This document shows positions 43,641 to 54,877 of a DNA stretch of 64,000 nucleotides, piece after piece. Where the stretch lies: NCBI GenBank assembly GCA_009667805.1, contig CM019068.1, forward strand, positions 4,261,218 through 4,325,217, in the 5' to 3' direction. Every line of letters starts with the position of its first letter. The stretch's first letter is position 1. Under the pieces are notes generated by a model, which did not search any database, was not told the origin of the DNA, and worked only from the letters and a program-made list of their open reading frames with translations. The translations under genes and the position numbers were made by a program. The stretch is from Leptobrachium leishanense (lineage: Eukaryota; Chordata; Amphibia; Anura; Megophryidae).

Positions 43641-44127
43641 TATATGCTGCTTTATTGAGATCAGTAAAATACATAAAATAGAAAATCCACAACAGTGCTG
43701 GTGTATAGTAATTCCTAGTGCGGTGAGACTATCCCGAGGTTTATTTAGTAGCTCCTCTGGGGGTGAGCGCTACACATTGTATCCTTGCTGTCTGTGATTA
43801 CTGCAGCACAATACATAATAGTAGCGACGATGGATGGGATCCTGCAGAGGAGAGAGCTGCTGCTAACCTAGAGCCTGAAATCATTGGATGTCAGATCGAG
43901 TAGAGCACTCTGGTCAGACCACACTCCCCACCCTGCCTGTCAGTAAGACACACTGGAGGCACAGACGGACCTGAGGAATCCATCCACAGGACTAAGTGCA
44001 GCCCAGCTCCAACCGCAGTAGTACAGGCCTTAACCAGCACCACAGGGGCCTTCTCAAAATGGCCAATCTGGGAAGACTCAACGAGTTCGCTATTGCCCGG
44101 AACAATGGATCTCATATGTCTCCCGAG
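43641..44127. other. unassigned
   Basis: No recognised protein or repeat. The minus 105-codon frame at 43891-44208 has no recognisable domain and runs into repeat sequence. Confidence 0.3.
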
Positions 44128-44690
44128 TAGGGATGAGCCGAACACCCCTGTGTTCGTATCGCATTCGAACTCGAACAGTTTTAAAAGTTCAGGTTCGAAC
44201 GCGAACACGATTCGAACTCAATGCAAATCAATTGGACTCGAACGTTCGATTTTTAGTGTGCCCTCCAAGAGGACATATATGCAAGATATTTGCCATAAAA
44301 GTTGTATGGGGGTCCGGGTAGTGCCCTGGGGGACAGGAAACAAGGACAAAAAGTTTAAAGAAAAGTTTTTAAAGGAACAGTGAGTTTTCCATGAAATAAA
44401 GGTTAAGAATATAAACGAATAATTACTTCAAATATCATGCCTAGGAGGTCCCCATAACCTGCCCGTGAAGTGGCGGATTTGTAGGATGTATAGAAACATT
44501 TAAAAACAAAAAAAAAATTACATTTCAAATGACGGTAAATGGTTTTCGTTTAATCTATTCATAAACAACTGCTTGGGGCGGCAGCCTATATGAAAAGAGG
44601 AGACGTTTTAGGACATGCAGAAAAAGTTTAGTGATTTTTTGGCTAAATTTTTGTTTTATGTAGATAATAATGACAGCGCAAGCCATTGGT
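44128..44690. mobile_element. hAT-like non-autonomous fragment
   Basis: TAGGGATGAGCCGAAC terminus followed by repeated CGAAC/GTTCG words and then AT-rich sequence. The right boundary is uncertain; no coding. Confidence 0.5.
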
Positions 44691-45193
44691 GAACAGAAGT
44701 CATGTTCCTAGAAGAGAACACACAGAACAGAACAGGAAACGCATCACAGGAAACAAGTGCCATAGAGATAAATCATAGAGTTGCATATAAACAAAACATA
44801 ACACTCATAACATCTTCCTCTTAATATTAATAAATGATCATTGTGAAATTTAGATGAATCCTTGTAATAACATATTTACAAGTTAAGTCTTTTGGGTGGA
44901 TGTGAATGTCTACCACTGCGGGTGTAGACTGGCCCTCTTTATAAACAGAGTTTCTCAGCCCTCTTGGAGGTTACTGGGCTCTTCTCACCACTTACTGGCA
45001 TGTTCTGCCCTTCACTCCCGTCCGATATATCCGCTTGCTCCGGACTGTCAGTAGTATTAGTCTGTGGCATCATCTCTGTACATTCCTACTGCAATTGGGG
45101 AATTTGCCTTTGCCATACCAGGCGAGTCTGGCCTACAACGGATAATATAATCAGGCTTTTTCGGCCACACGCAAGATCCACAATGATTGCGAC
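44691..45193 (-). pseudogene. older gypsy-type element, 3' side of split copy
   Basis: Its edge GCGAC (45189-45193) is the target duplication of the Gmr1-like insertion, so this segment was contiguous with 52094-52446. It carries the continuation after the integrase C-terminus and probably the element's 3' non-coding part. Boundaries not resolved. Confidence 0.45.
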
Positions 45194-46312
45194 TATGACG
45201 GAATGGAGATGTTGTTCCGCCTGCGGGTGTGCTCTATCTGCGTGACCCCGTCGCTTACCGCTGGCCCGACTACCGAGTGACACGCACCCGGCGTCTCGTG
45301 CGGCCTGGCGTGACCCTAGGGAAGGGTTAGCGGGCGGTGGAGGGGACCCCTGCCTAGAACCAGTCCGACCACTGAGCCATACAGCACTCAGCGTCCCGAG
45401 CAACTGGTTCACTGACCTTGCGGGTGTGGGACGTCTGTGGAAATCGGCTCTGGTAGCCGCGGAGGAAGATTCGGATCTTATGGGGAAACGTTTCGGATCT
45501 TATGGGGAAACGTTTCCGATCCGGGGGCGGGTGTCTCTTCGGATCTTGGCCGGCGGACTTTTCGGTTCGGGAAGGGATGAAGGGTCGGATCGGGTCTGGA
45601 GGGAGCTTCGGATCGGGGCTGAAGGGGGTTTCGGAACTGGCGGGACCAGTGGAGAGTTCGGGTCTTACCGCAATACCGAGGCGCGGTACACGGCCGCTCC
45701 CTTCGGTTCGGATCTCTCTCCTTCTGGGAACCGAAGCACCTTCCGCTGCGCCTCTGCCCTGATCCTCGATGCAGGCACAGAGCGCTCGGTTCGCTTCGGA
45801 TCGGAACGCCGCACCCTGAGACCACGAGGGTTCTCAGATACGAAAATGCGGCGGAGACAAAGTCACATCAGTCAAAGCTGGATGCACTGCAAAATCTGCC
45901 TTTATTATGCACGGTTCAAGCATTTATCAACTTCACATAATTAGAATACAATGGGACTCCTTGCCCGCCCTCCCAGGACCCATTGGCCCTTGGCCTTCAG
46001 GGAGTCGCCAATTCGGACCGGATGGTCCGAATCGGCCATTTTACGATTCGAACCGGATGGTTCGAATCGGCCATTTTCCGAATCGAGAATTCTGACTGCG
46101 CCACAAGAATCGGAAAATGGCGGCGAGCAAGGCCAACAAAGGGAAAATACATTACACAATAAACCAACTGGGAACACTTTATTACACCACACAATAATCA
46201 CATCTAAATAAAAATACTGGTAAAACGGGGTGCGTGCCACCACACCCAAGTGTCCATGTCACCACTGTCACTGCACCGCCCCTGGCTGAGGGTGCTGGGC
46301 CATCCCGTGACA
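45194..46312 (-). repeat. Gmr1-like 3' LTR
   Basis: 1119 bp with ends TATGACGG and CCGTGACA on the plus strand. Matches 50978-52093 with few differences (small indels near 45475, 45715 and 45965). Confidence 0.95.
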
Positions 46313-46321
46313 CCCCTCCCC
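46313..46321 (-). promoter_or_regulatory. Gmr1-like polypurine tract
   Basis: GGGGAGGGG on the minus strand directly before the 3' LTR. Confidence 0.75.
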
Positions 46322-46424
46322 AAGGTCCGACGCACTCGGTTGGACCCCACCGGGTCGTACCGAGGTAGTCGGGGCTCCCCAATCCCCTGGTTCCCGGGCC
46401 GACTGTCGCGATAACCCATCTGCG

Positions 46425-47549
46425 TTACCGTTCTGCGACCCGGGCCGATACTTGGATTGAAAAGTTGAAGGGTTGGAGAGCCAGGCTCCACCGCAACAGG
46501 CGGCCGTTCTCCCCCGCCACTCGGTTGAGCCATACCAAGGGGTTATGGTCGGTCATCACGGTGAAGGACCGACCGTAGACGTAGGGTTGGAGCTTCCGTA
46601 GGGCCCAGACCAGGGCCAGGCACTCCTTCTCCACTGCAGCATACCCCACCTCTCGTGGCAACAGCTTCCGGCTAATGAACGCCACCGGATGATCCCCCCC
46701 GTCGTCCCCCACTTGACTCAGGACAGCTCCCAGTCCGAACATGGACGCGTCTGTGTGGACAACAAAACGTGTGTTATAGTTGGGAGCTGCCAGCAGGGGA
46801 GCTTGGGTCAAGGCGGCCTTCAGTTGCCGAAAGGCCTGTTCGCACTCCGGGGACCACAGGACTTGGCGGGGCAGGGATTTCTTGGTCAGATCAGTCAGGG
46901 GTTTGGCCAGGTCACTGTAATGGGGTACAAATTTTCTGTAGTACCCCGCGGTGCCCAGGAAGGCGAGGACCTGGGTCTTGGTCACCGGGGTGGGCAAATC
47001 CAGGATAGCCTCTATTTTAGCGGGCTCTGGCCGTTGTATCCCGCACCCCACCCGGTGGCCCAGATACTGCACTTCGGCCATCCCCACTTTGCATTTCTCC
47101 GGCTTCAGGGTCAGGTTGGCGTCTCTAATCCGGCCCAGAACAGTCCCTACATGATCCAGATGTTCCTCCCAGGTCTGGCTATAGATGGCTATATCATCCA
47201 GGTACGCGCAAGCGAATCCCTGGAGGCCATCGAGGAGGCGATCGATTAACCGCTGGAAGGTAGCAGGGGCGTTCTTCATCCCGAACGGCATGACTCGAAA
47301 CTGGTACAGGCCGAACGGGGTGATGAAGGCCGACTTCGGGGTCGCCTCCTCGGCAAGGGGAATCTGCCAATACCCCTTGCACAGATCCACCGTGGTCAAA
47401 AAATGACCCCCGAGATCTGGTCTAGCAACTCGTCGACTCGGGGCATCGGATAAGCGTCCGTAATAGTACAGTCGTTTATCCGCCGATAGTCGACGCAGAA
47501 CCTGGTGGTACCGTCCTTTTTGGGCACCAGGACCACGGGCGACGCCCAT
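46425..47549 (-). pseudogene. Gmr1-like RT core and RNase H
   Basis: Reverse transcriptase palm from TTVDLCKGYWQIPLA through FGMKNAPATFQRL and CAYLDDIAIYS (YLDD catalytic pair), thumb with LGHRVG and FLGTAGYYRKFVPHYSDLAKPL, then RNase H with VVHTDASMFGLGAVL, AVEKECLALVWAL and TDHNPLVWL. The first residues of the frame are out of register with the upstream RT half (47396-48436); the break is at a T6 run near 47400. It stops shortly before the 3' LTR; integrase does not follow. Confidence 0.92.
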
Positions 47550-48436
47550 GGGCTGGCCGATGGTTCAATGACCCCCAGCTCCAACATCTCCCGGATCTCG
47601 GCCCGCATGGACTCGCGGACTGCTTCCGGGATCCGGTAGGCGGGCTGTCGGAGTGGTTTCTGACCGGGCGTGTCCACCTGATGGACAGCCTGGTCCGTAT
47701 ATCCCGGGAGAGCCGAGAAAACCCCCGGGTAGGTGAGAAGCAGCTGCCGCGCCTGCGCCTGTTTCTCGGGTCCTAACTCCTCCCCCAGCTGCACTTGATC
47801 CACCCCGGAAGGCCGCTTGGCTACCCCCGGAAGTTCTTCCAGAGGGAACGGTTCCATCTCCTCGGCCGCCGGCGCGCATATGGCGTCCACCGTCTCCGGC
47901 CGCTCATGGAAGGCCTTCAGCATATTGACGTGGAACGTCCGCTGGATTCTGGTGTCTGCGCAGCTAACAACCACATAGGTGGTATCCCCCAACTGGGTTA
48001 CCACCTTGTAGGGACCTTGCCAGGCCGCCTGCAGCTTGTTCTGCCGCTGTGGTTTTAACACCAGAACCTTCTGTCCCACACAGAACGAGCGGCTGCACGC
48101 AGCGCGATCGTACCACGCCTTCTGCTGAGCCTGGGCCGTCTCCATGTTCTCCTGCACGAACCCCTGGAGGTCCGCCAAGCGCTCCCGGAGCTTCAGGACA
48201 TACTCCACCACAGGAACCCCATCCTCCTCCGGTGCCCCCTCCCACTGAGCCCTAACCAGATCCAGCGGTCCTCGTACCCGGCGTCCGTACAGCAGCTCAA
48301 AGGGGGAGTACCCGGTGGATTCCTGAGGAACCTCCCGGTAGGCGAACAGCAAGTGGGGAAGATACTCTCCCAATCCCTGTTCTCGTGCACAAAAGCCCGG
48401 ATGAGCTGCTTCAGGGTCCCATTGAACCGCTCGCAC
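47396..48436 (-). pseudogene. Gmr1-like integrase C-terminus joined to RT N-terminus
   Basis: Opens with EYLPHLLFAYREVPQESTG and SPFELLYGRRVRGPLDL (end of the integrase core), a GPYKVV/TFHVNMLKAF C-terminal SH3-like part, then a linker into RT fingers with PLRQPAYRIPEAVRESM, SASPWASPVVLVPKKDG and FCVDYRRIND. One continuous frame carries integrase followed by RT, direct proof of the unusual domain order. Confidence 0.93.
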
Positions 48437-48960
48437 AGCCCGTTGGTCTGGGGGTGATACGGGGCGCTGTGCAGCGCCTTAACGCCACAGAGACGCCAGA
48501 GCTGTTGGGTGAGCTCAGCGGTAAACTGGGTACCCTGATCGGATAGGATTTCTCGGGGAAACCCTACCCTCGTGAACACCCTGAGGAGCGCGTCCGCTAC
48601 GGTGTCCGCTGGATGTTGGCCAAGGCCACAGCCTCGGGATACCGGGTGGCATAATCCACTACGGTAAGAATGTACCTCTTACCGGTGGCACTGGGCCGTG
48701 GCAACGGCCCTACGATGTCAACCGCCACCCGGCTAAAGGGCTCCTGGATAATGGGCATGGGCCGCAAGGGCGCCTTCGGGTGGTCCCCAGCCTTCCCAGC
48801 TTTCTGGCAAACTGGGCAGGTGCGGCAGTAGTCGCGGGTGTCGTTGCTAAGGCGGGGCCAGTAAAACGCGCGCGCCAACCTGTGCCGGGTTTTCGTCTGG
48901 CCTAAGTGGCCTGACAGGGGGATGTCATGGGCCAGTGCAGAAGCTCCTGCCTCGGGCCCT
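48193..48960 (-). pseudogene. Gmr1-like integrase, zinc and catalytic core in broken frames
   Basis: CRTCPVCQ (zinc CXXC, about 48830), VAVDIVGPLPRPS (first Asp, about 48720), LSDQGTQFTAEL (second Asp, about 48540) and PYHPQTNGLCERFN (Glu, about 48440) are all present. A frame break lies near 48590 and another near 48440 relative to 47396-48436. Confidence 0.88.
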
Positions 48961-49405
48961 GAGGCACCACCAACTGCTTCTGCGGGATCTGCTTCTTCTT
49001 GGCCCCCTCCCTCACGGTGTACCGGTACAGCAACCCATCTCCCACTCTACCTTGTCTTTCCCCTGGCCGTCCAGACCCTGACCAGCTCGGTCCCGTAGCC
49101 CTGTAATGTGGGGTCGGTCTGAGTCTGGTGGCGAAGCGTCTCCGGGGTACTCCACGGGGAAGGGAGGACAGGTGGAAGGGAAGGAATCGGGTCCCGTCGA
49201 AGTGTGAGAGGTGATGGCGGTCTGGGAGGTCGGAAAGGTCCGAGGGGTTTGGGATGTCGGGAGGGTCTGGGGGTCGGTACCGGTTGGGGGTCGGGAAGGT
49301 CGGGGAGGTTTGGGGGGTTTGGGAGGTCGGAGTGGTTTGGTTGAGATCTCACCTGGGTCCCATTCGGAGTGCCCCTGCCGTGGCGTTGGCTCTGTTGCCT
49401 AGTGG
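48961..49405 (-). other. protease-integrase linker, broken
   Basis: Between the protease frame and integrase. The minus frames include a Pro/Leu-rich repetitive stretch (LPNPPNLPDLPDP) over GGGAGGTCGG-type repeats at 49210-49340; no domain recognised. Confidence 0.4.
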
Positions 49406-49924
49406 TTACCGGGTAGCTGCATCTGTGGAGTAAGCGGAAATGAGCTGCCCCAGATCGTTCCCCAGGAGCACCTCGGCCGGCAGTTGCCTCAGCAACCCCA
49501 CCCGCACCTCCTTCTCCCCGTTCCCCCAGTCCAGATGCACCCGGGCCGTCTCAAGCCGGAGCACTTTTCCTCCCGCCACCCGTACCGCTACAGTGCTTTG
49601 CAGGCGGTCGCTCGGCGGAACCAGGTGAGGCCGGACCAGGGTGATGGTAGCCCCGGAGTCCCGCAGCCCCTCCGCGGGCCGCCCGTTTATCCACACCGCC
49701 TGGCGGTGGTGACGGCGGTTGTCATCCGCGGCGGCTTGCACAGGGTCGGCCTCGTGCAGCTGCTCCCACCATTCCTCCGGGGCCTCCGGCCACGGAGCTC
49801 CGGCGTCGCAGCAATGGGCCGCCGGCGATGGCCTGCCGGCCGGCCGGGTCAATTCCGGTCGGTTGGGACAATGTTGTTTGTAGTGCCCCTCCTGGTTGCA
49901 CCCGTAACATCGGACGTTAGCCAT
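49406..49924 (-). pseudogene. Gmr1-like zinc knuckle and aspartic protease
   Basis: CYGCNQEGHYKQHCPN is a CCHC knuckle at the N-terminus. Further on, GLRDSGATITLVRP gives the protease active-site motif (DSGA) and EVLLGNDLGQL the C-terminal hydrophobic motif. 172 codons. The junction to Gag at about 49950 is out of frame in this copy. Confidence 0.85.
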
Positions 49925-49949
49925 GTTGGTGGGCCGGCTGGGGCCCGTG

Positions 49950-50927
49950 CTACTGGCGCTCGGACCGCTGGTGGTGGAGGTAGTGGAGGTGGTGGGGCGG
50001 GCAAAGCTGGGCGACCGGCCGGGGTCCGCTCTCCCCCGGCAGCTTCCGGGTGTCCGTGTACTCGTCGGCCCAGGTGGCCGCTTGTTGCACCGTATGGGGT
50101 TTCTTATCGCGCACCCACTCTCGGATAGCGGAGGGTGTGTGCTCGAAAAACTGCTCGAGCAGCAGCAGCTGGGTGATCTCGGTCACCGTCTCCGCTTGGC
50201 TTCCCGAGAGCCAGGTGCGCAGATCCCTCTGCAACCGATGGGCCCACTCCACGTGAGTGGCGCCGCTGGCCGGCGGGAATTCCGGAACTTCATCCGGCTG
50301 GCTTCGGGGGTCACGGCGTACCTACTCAGCAGCGCCTGCTTGACGTGCGAGTAGCTGGTGGCCTCGTCGTCCGGCACCGTACGATAGGCCTCGGCGGCCC
50401 GACCGGTCAGCTTACTTGCCAAGATCCGTATCCAGTCGGCGCGGTGCACTTCATGCACCCGACACAGGCGCTCAAAGTCTTGGAGGTAGCTTTCTATTTC
50501 CTCCTCGGCTTCCCGAAACTCCTTGAACGCCTGGAACGGCACTTTCCGCCCGGAGAATCGATCTGACGGAGAGCGGCTACTCCGCCGACTTCGCACTTCG
50601 GCCAGCCGCAGTTCGTGCACCCGCTCTCTCTCTCTCTCCTCTTCCTGACCGAGTTCTCGACCCAGATTCCTCAGTTCCGCTTCCGATGGGGCCGGACCCA
50701 TCATGGAGATCCGCTCCCGCATCTTCCGGCAGAATTCACTATCTTCGGCCTCTGCGGGGACGGCTGCCGGTGCTGTGTCAGCAGGCAACGCCGCGAACGC
50801 CGCCTCCTGATCCATCCTCTTCAATTCCTCCATCAGGGTCTCCCGACTCTTGGAGCCCGGGACACCGCCCCGATTCTCCAGCATGCCACGCAGGACGTCC
50901 CGCTTGTATGCACTATACCCGGCCATG
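49950..50927 (-). pseudogene. Gmr1-like Gag with SCAN-like capsid domain
   Basis: Probable start MAGYSAYKRDVLRGMLENRG at 50927, just inside the primer site. A coiled, charged region is followed by capsid with YLQDFERLCRVHEV and GRAAEAYRTVPD. After a frameshift near 50270 the frame continues WAHRLQRDLRTWLSGSQAET, LLLLEQFFEHTP and IREWVRDKKP, the helix pattern of the SCAN domain / Gmr1 capsid C-terminal domain. Upstream open codons in the LTR (to 51607) are not gag. Confidence 0.85.
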
Positions 50928-50958
50928 ATGAGGGTCCCCCTGGGGTCTGCAGAGAGCG

Positions 50959-50976
50959 ATCCCACCGCTGCCACCA
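50959..50976 (-). promoter_or_regulatory. Gmr1-like primer binding site, tRNA-Leu
   Basis: TGGTGGCAGCGGTGGGAT on the minus strand, one base inside the 5' LTR. It is complementary to the 3' end of vertebrate tRNA-Leu (AAG/TAG type) over 18 bases. Confidence 0.75.
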
Positions 50977-50977
50977 G

Positions 50978-52093
50978 TATGACGGAATGGAGATGTTGTT
51001 CCGCCTGCGGGTGTGCTCTATCTGCGTGACCCCGTCGCTTACCGCTGGCCCGACTACCGAGTGACACGCACCCGGCGTCTCGTGCGGCCTGGCGTGACCC
51101 TAGGGAAGGGTTAGCGGGCGGTGGAGGGGACCCCTGCCTAGAACCAGTCCGACCACTGAGCCATACAGCACTCAGCGTCCCGAGCAACTGGTTCACTGAC
51201 CTTGCGGGTGTGGGACGTCTGTGGAAATCGGCTCTGGTAGCCGCGGAGGAAGATTCGGATCTTATGGGGAACGTTTCGGATCTTATGGGGAAACGTTTCC
51301 GATCCGGGGGCGGGTGTCTCTTCGGATCTTGGCCGGCGGACTTTTCGGTTCGGGAAGGGATGAAGGGTCGGATCGGGTCTGGAGGGAGCTTCGGATCGGG
51401 GCTGAAGGGGGTTTCGGAACTGGCGGGACCAGTGGAGAGTTCGGGTCTTACCGCAATACCGAGGCGCGGTACACGGCCGCTCCCTTCGGTTCGGATCTCT
51501 CCTTCTGGGAACCGAAGCACCTTCCGCTGCGCCTCTGCCCTGATCCTCGATGCAGGCACAGAGCGCTCGGTTCGGTTCGGATCGGGAACGCCGCACCCTG
51601 AGACCACGAGGGTTCTCAGATACGAAAATGCGGCGGAGACAAAGTCACATCAGTCAAAGCTGGATGCACTGCAAAATCTGCCTTTATTATGCACGGTTCA
51701 AGCATTTATCAACTTCACATGAATTAGAATACAATGGGACTCCTTGCCGCCCTCCAGGACCCATTGGCCCTTGGCCTTCAGGGAGTCGCCAATTCGGACC
51801 GGATGGTCCGAATCGGCCATTTTACGATTCGAACCGGATGGTTCGAATCGGCCATTTTCCGAATCGAGAATTCTGACTGCGCCACAAGGATCGGAAAATG
51901 GCGGCGAGCAAGGCCAACAAAGGGAAAATACATTACACAATAAACCAACGGGGAACACTTTATTACACCACACAATAATCACATCTAAATAAAAATACTG
52001 GTAAAACGGGGTGCGTGCCACCACACCCAAGTGTCCATGTCACCACTGTCACTGCACCGCCCCTGGCTGAGGGTGCTGGGCCATCCCGTGACA
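50978..52093 (-). repeat. Gmr1-like 5' LTR
   Basis: 1116 bp, near-identical partner of 45194-46312. Confidence 0.95.
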
Positions 52094-52446
52094 GCGACGA
52101 TAGTGAGTTCCATCATGTCCACAGATTAGGAGCGTGGTGCAACTTTTGCAGACAAGTACCCATTCTCCAACGACTGTGTTCGATCTCCAGGCAGTGTTTC
52201 ATACGGATTCGTTCCCCAATATTCATTTCAGGCAAATCTCTGCAGATGTGTCATATTGTGCCCTTGAAACACTTGCCTCTTAAGCCGTAACTTTTTTCCG
52301 GGTACCCTTGTATCACAGAGGGTTCAGTAGCTTGTTGGCCACAGGTAAGGAAGTCTTTAATCTTCGTGATATCAGTCTCTGTGCTGGGCTACTATTCATG
52401 CCCACAGTTGGAGTGTTCCTCCAGTGTAAGATAGCCTTCCACTGGT
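52094..52446 (-). pseudogene. older gypsy integrase C-terminus, split
   Basis: The minus strand encodes DQWKAILHWRNTPTVGMNSS and SPAQRLISRRLKTSLP, a classic Ty3/gypsy integrase C-terminal segment, then decays with stops. Interrupted at GCGAC by the Gmr1-like element; the other half is 44691-45193. Its own 5' side is lost at the hAT-like end at 52453. Confidence 0.75.
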
Positions 52447-52452
52447 CTTTAC

Positions 52453-52685
52453 TAGGGATGAGCTGTTCGGGTTCGGTCGGTTCGGAGTTCGGCACGAACT
52501 TTGGCAGTTCGAAAGTTCGCGAACTTTGAACTTTTTGGGAATGTTCGGTTCGAGTTCTAAAAAAAAAAGAAATTTTGAAAAAAGTATAAACAATGCTTAA
52601 AAAATACTAAAAAATCTAGAAATAAAGAGACTTTTTACTGCAGAATATTATAAGCAATGGTTTATTAGATATTGAATTAAAAACT
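52453..52685. mobile_element. hAT-like end joined to shared module
   Basis: TAGGGATGAGCTGTTCGGGT, the GTTCGCGAACTTTGAACTTT tract, an A8 run, then AAAGAGACTTTTTACTGCAG of the shared module. Same structure as 24257-24495. Confidence 0.6.
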
Positions 52686-52848
52686 AATGTGTACGTGCAA
52701 TTTTCTCACCTCTAAATGACTTTTCTTTTCAAACGGCATAACAACAACAGATGTTTTAGTCTGGTCTAATCAATTTGATACATTTTATGTAGAATGAAGG
52801 TGTGGGGTGTCTGCTTCTGTTCTGAGTGAGTGTTAATTTCCCTCCTAA

Positions 52849-53276
52849 GGCTGGGGTCAGATCAGCGCACTTTTAACGTGCGTTCTGGCGCACTTAATTA
52901 CGGCCGCACTAGCAGCAAATGACGGGCAATGACGGCCAATATACGAAGTACGGTCGCACGAAAGTCCGGCCGCGCAACGCAAGTGGAAAATGAATGTATT
53001 TTTTCGAGAACGCAGAACCGCTAGTACTGATGTACAGAGTGCGCTGCGTCCACTAGCGGCGTGTGTGCGTGATTAGGAGACGTCAGACCCTGCTCATGTC
53101 CGGCCAACATAACGTCCAGACACCCAAAGTTTCCTGGTTTGGATCCGTAAAAAAATCACGCACGAAACTGCGCATCGTATGACCGTTTTCGCGAATTCCA
53201 TGAAAAAATACGTCAATGCGTTCGGACGCACTTTTTTTACGTTCGCGTGTAAAAATGCTTTCGTTTGAACCTAGCC
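52849..53276. mobile_element. Harbinger-like MITE, TSD TAA
   Basis: GGCTGGGGTCAGATCAGCGC start and GAACCTAGCC end, flanked by TAA (52846-52848, 53277-53279). Homologous along its length to 2798-3223 (GTGCGCTGCGTCC, CGTGTGTGCGTGATTAGGAG). Confidence 0.85.
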
Positions 53277-53391
53277 TAAAACTTCCTAATATGCTGCATT
53301 TAACTGCTGTGTGAAAAAATACAAAATTTCCTCATTGCCCGCTTTTAACATCTAAAGCAATGTTATTTTTCACCTCAGGATTAAACATTCA

Positions 53392-53648
53392 CAGGGTTAT
53401 TCAGAGAGCGGTGAAAAGTAGGAAAATAACTGGAGAAATGAAAATTCCAGGTCAAAATAGCCAAACCAGAAAAATTCTCCCATTTATCTCACTTTCCAAA
53501 TCGGCTATTTGGTCTAGATTGTTCTCTTCTCCTGCCAGTTCTCCTGGCTTTCACCTCTCTCTCAGGGTTGTTCAGAGAAAGGTGAAAACCAGGAGAATGG
53601 CAGGAAAAGAGAACAATCTGGACCAAATGCCGATCGGAAAGTGAGATA
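53392..53648. mobile_element. hairpin MITE, two partial copies
   Basis: CAGGGTTATTCAGAGAGCGG start, foldback centre near 53480, then a second truncated copy from CAGGGTTGTTCAGAGAAAGG (53565). Same family as 14277-14452. Confidence 0.7.
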
Positions 53649-53649
53649 A

Positions 53650-53710
53650 GGCTAGGGTCAGACTAACGCATTTTCACAGCGACCGTCAAAAAGTGCGTCC
53701 AAAGCATTGC
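53650..53710. mobile_element. Harbinger-like MITE, left part, split by ERV2
   Basis: GGCTAGGGTCAGACTAACGC after TAA. It breaks at ATTGC (53706-53710); ATTGC recurs at 63982-63986 followed by CGTATTTTTTCACG, which matches the next segment of this MITE family. ERV2 therefore integrated into it; the rest lies beyond the window. Confidence 0.8.
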
Positions 53711-54290
53711 TGATAGCCGGAAAATTCTGCCTCAGCTTGATGTGTGTCCGTAATCTTCTATTCTCTAACTAAACTATCTCTCCGTAACAAAATAACTCAT
53801 GGTCGACCAGTGAGAAGGAAGTAACTGGAAATGATGACAAGACACAAAGTTTTCCTTCGCTTCGTTCTCCGTTGTTTGTTGGTTACATGTGCTTATATAC
53901 ATTTACATGACATTTCAATATCTTATCAGAGAAGTAACACGTACTAAAATGCATACAGCAGCACATTAAAAGTTACAATACAGATTAACATAAAGATAAA
54001 AATTTCTGCAGTTCCATAAGTTTTCTAACGTTTCATTATTTAACAGGAATTAACATCTGTTTCTAACTGTAATTTTTTCACTCCCTAATTGTTAGCCTCT
54101 CCCCTTTATCTTGGGTGTGCTTTAAAACATATACACAAGGCAGCAGATTCTTAGGTGAGATGCGTTTCTGAACTGTCAGCCTGTTAATAGAATGCTAACT
54201 AGAGCAAAGTTCATTTCAAAGCATATAAGCATTTTGTATTCCAATCAAATATTTTCATAGCAGCCTGATCGTATTTGGTGCATTCCATCA
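53711..54290 (-). repeat. ERV2 3' LTR
   Basis: 580 bp, TGATAGCCGGAAAATTCTGC to GGTGCATTCCATCA on the plus strand. Very close to the other LTR despite the decayed interior. Confidence 0.92.
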
Positions 54291-54877
54291 ATCCATCATT
54301 TTTATCACATCGTGATCAATAAACTAAAACAAAACTAAAAATTATAAAGCAACACTGTCACGTTCCCTTGCCCGCCCAGTACTTCAGAGGCCGGGTCACT
54401 CTTAGCCGGACGCAGGATCTAAGCCCACGCAAAAATGACCCAGGGAGACACCCTGACCATGCAGGCCTCTTCTCCAAGAGTGGGAACACAATATTCACTG
54501 GTGACCGTGAGCCATAAACAACACTTATTTTACTAAGATTGAAATAGCAAAAGGAAAGGGGAAAAGGAATTTTAAATTGCAGCTATAACGATATTGCTGT
54601 TGATGCTGGTATTCATCGGTTTTACCCTAACCTGCACTTGAGTAGCTAAGGAGGTAGTGCAATTTAATTAAAGGATAGGTGTGGGGTTGTGAGGTTAAAG
54701 TACTGCAAATTAATCTTAAAGAAACAACTAAAAAAAGATCAGCTAACTATATGTATGTGTTACATTCTTCTACTAGTATATTAAGCAATTCTACCATATG
54801 TGTACCCATTACATTAGGCCTTGCTAGCCTTATGCCTAAGGAGTGGACACATTACTCAATCTGGAAAACTGTTTTCT

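Larger units (their letters stand above)
45194..52093 (-). mobile_element. Gmr1-like Ty3/gypsy retrotransposon
   Basis: 1.12-kb LTRs, 5-bp duplication GCGAC (45189-45193, 52094-52098), tRNA-Leu primer site and polypurine tract, 6.9 kb in total. Read on the minus strand the order is gag (SCAN-like), CCHC knuckle, protease, integrase, RT, RNase H. Integrase before RT is the Ty1/copia-like order known among gypsy elements only from the Gmr1 group, which is also the proposed source of the SCAN domain. Frame breaks occur in gag, integrase and the start of RT, so this copy is defective though young. Confidence 0.93.

Noticed and set aside
43891..44208. 105-codon minus frame as a host exon
   Set aside because: No recognisable domain, no splice signals, and the N-terminal third lies in the hAT-like repeat at 44128.
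50928..51607. Extended Gag start inside the Gmr1-like LTR
   Set aside because: The frame is open through the LTR by chance of GC-rich composition; the primer site and the MAGYS start at 50927 give a better Gag start.
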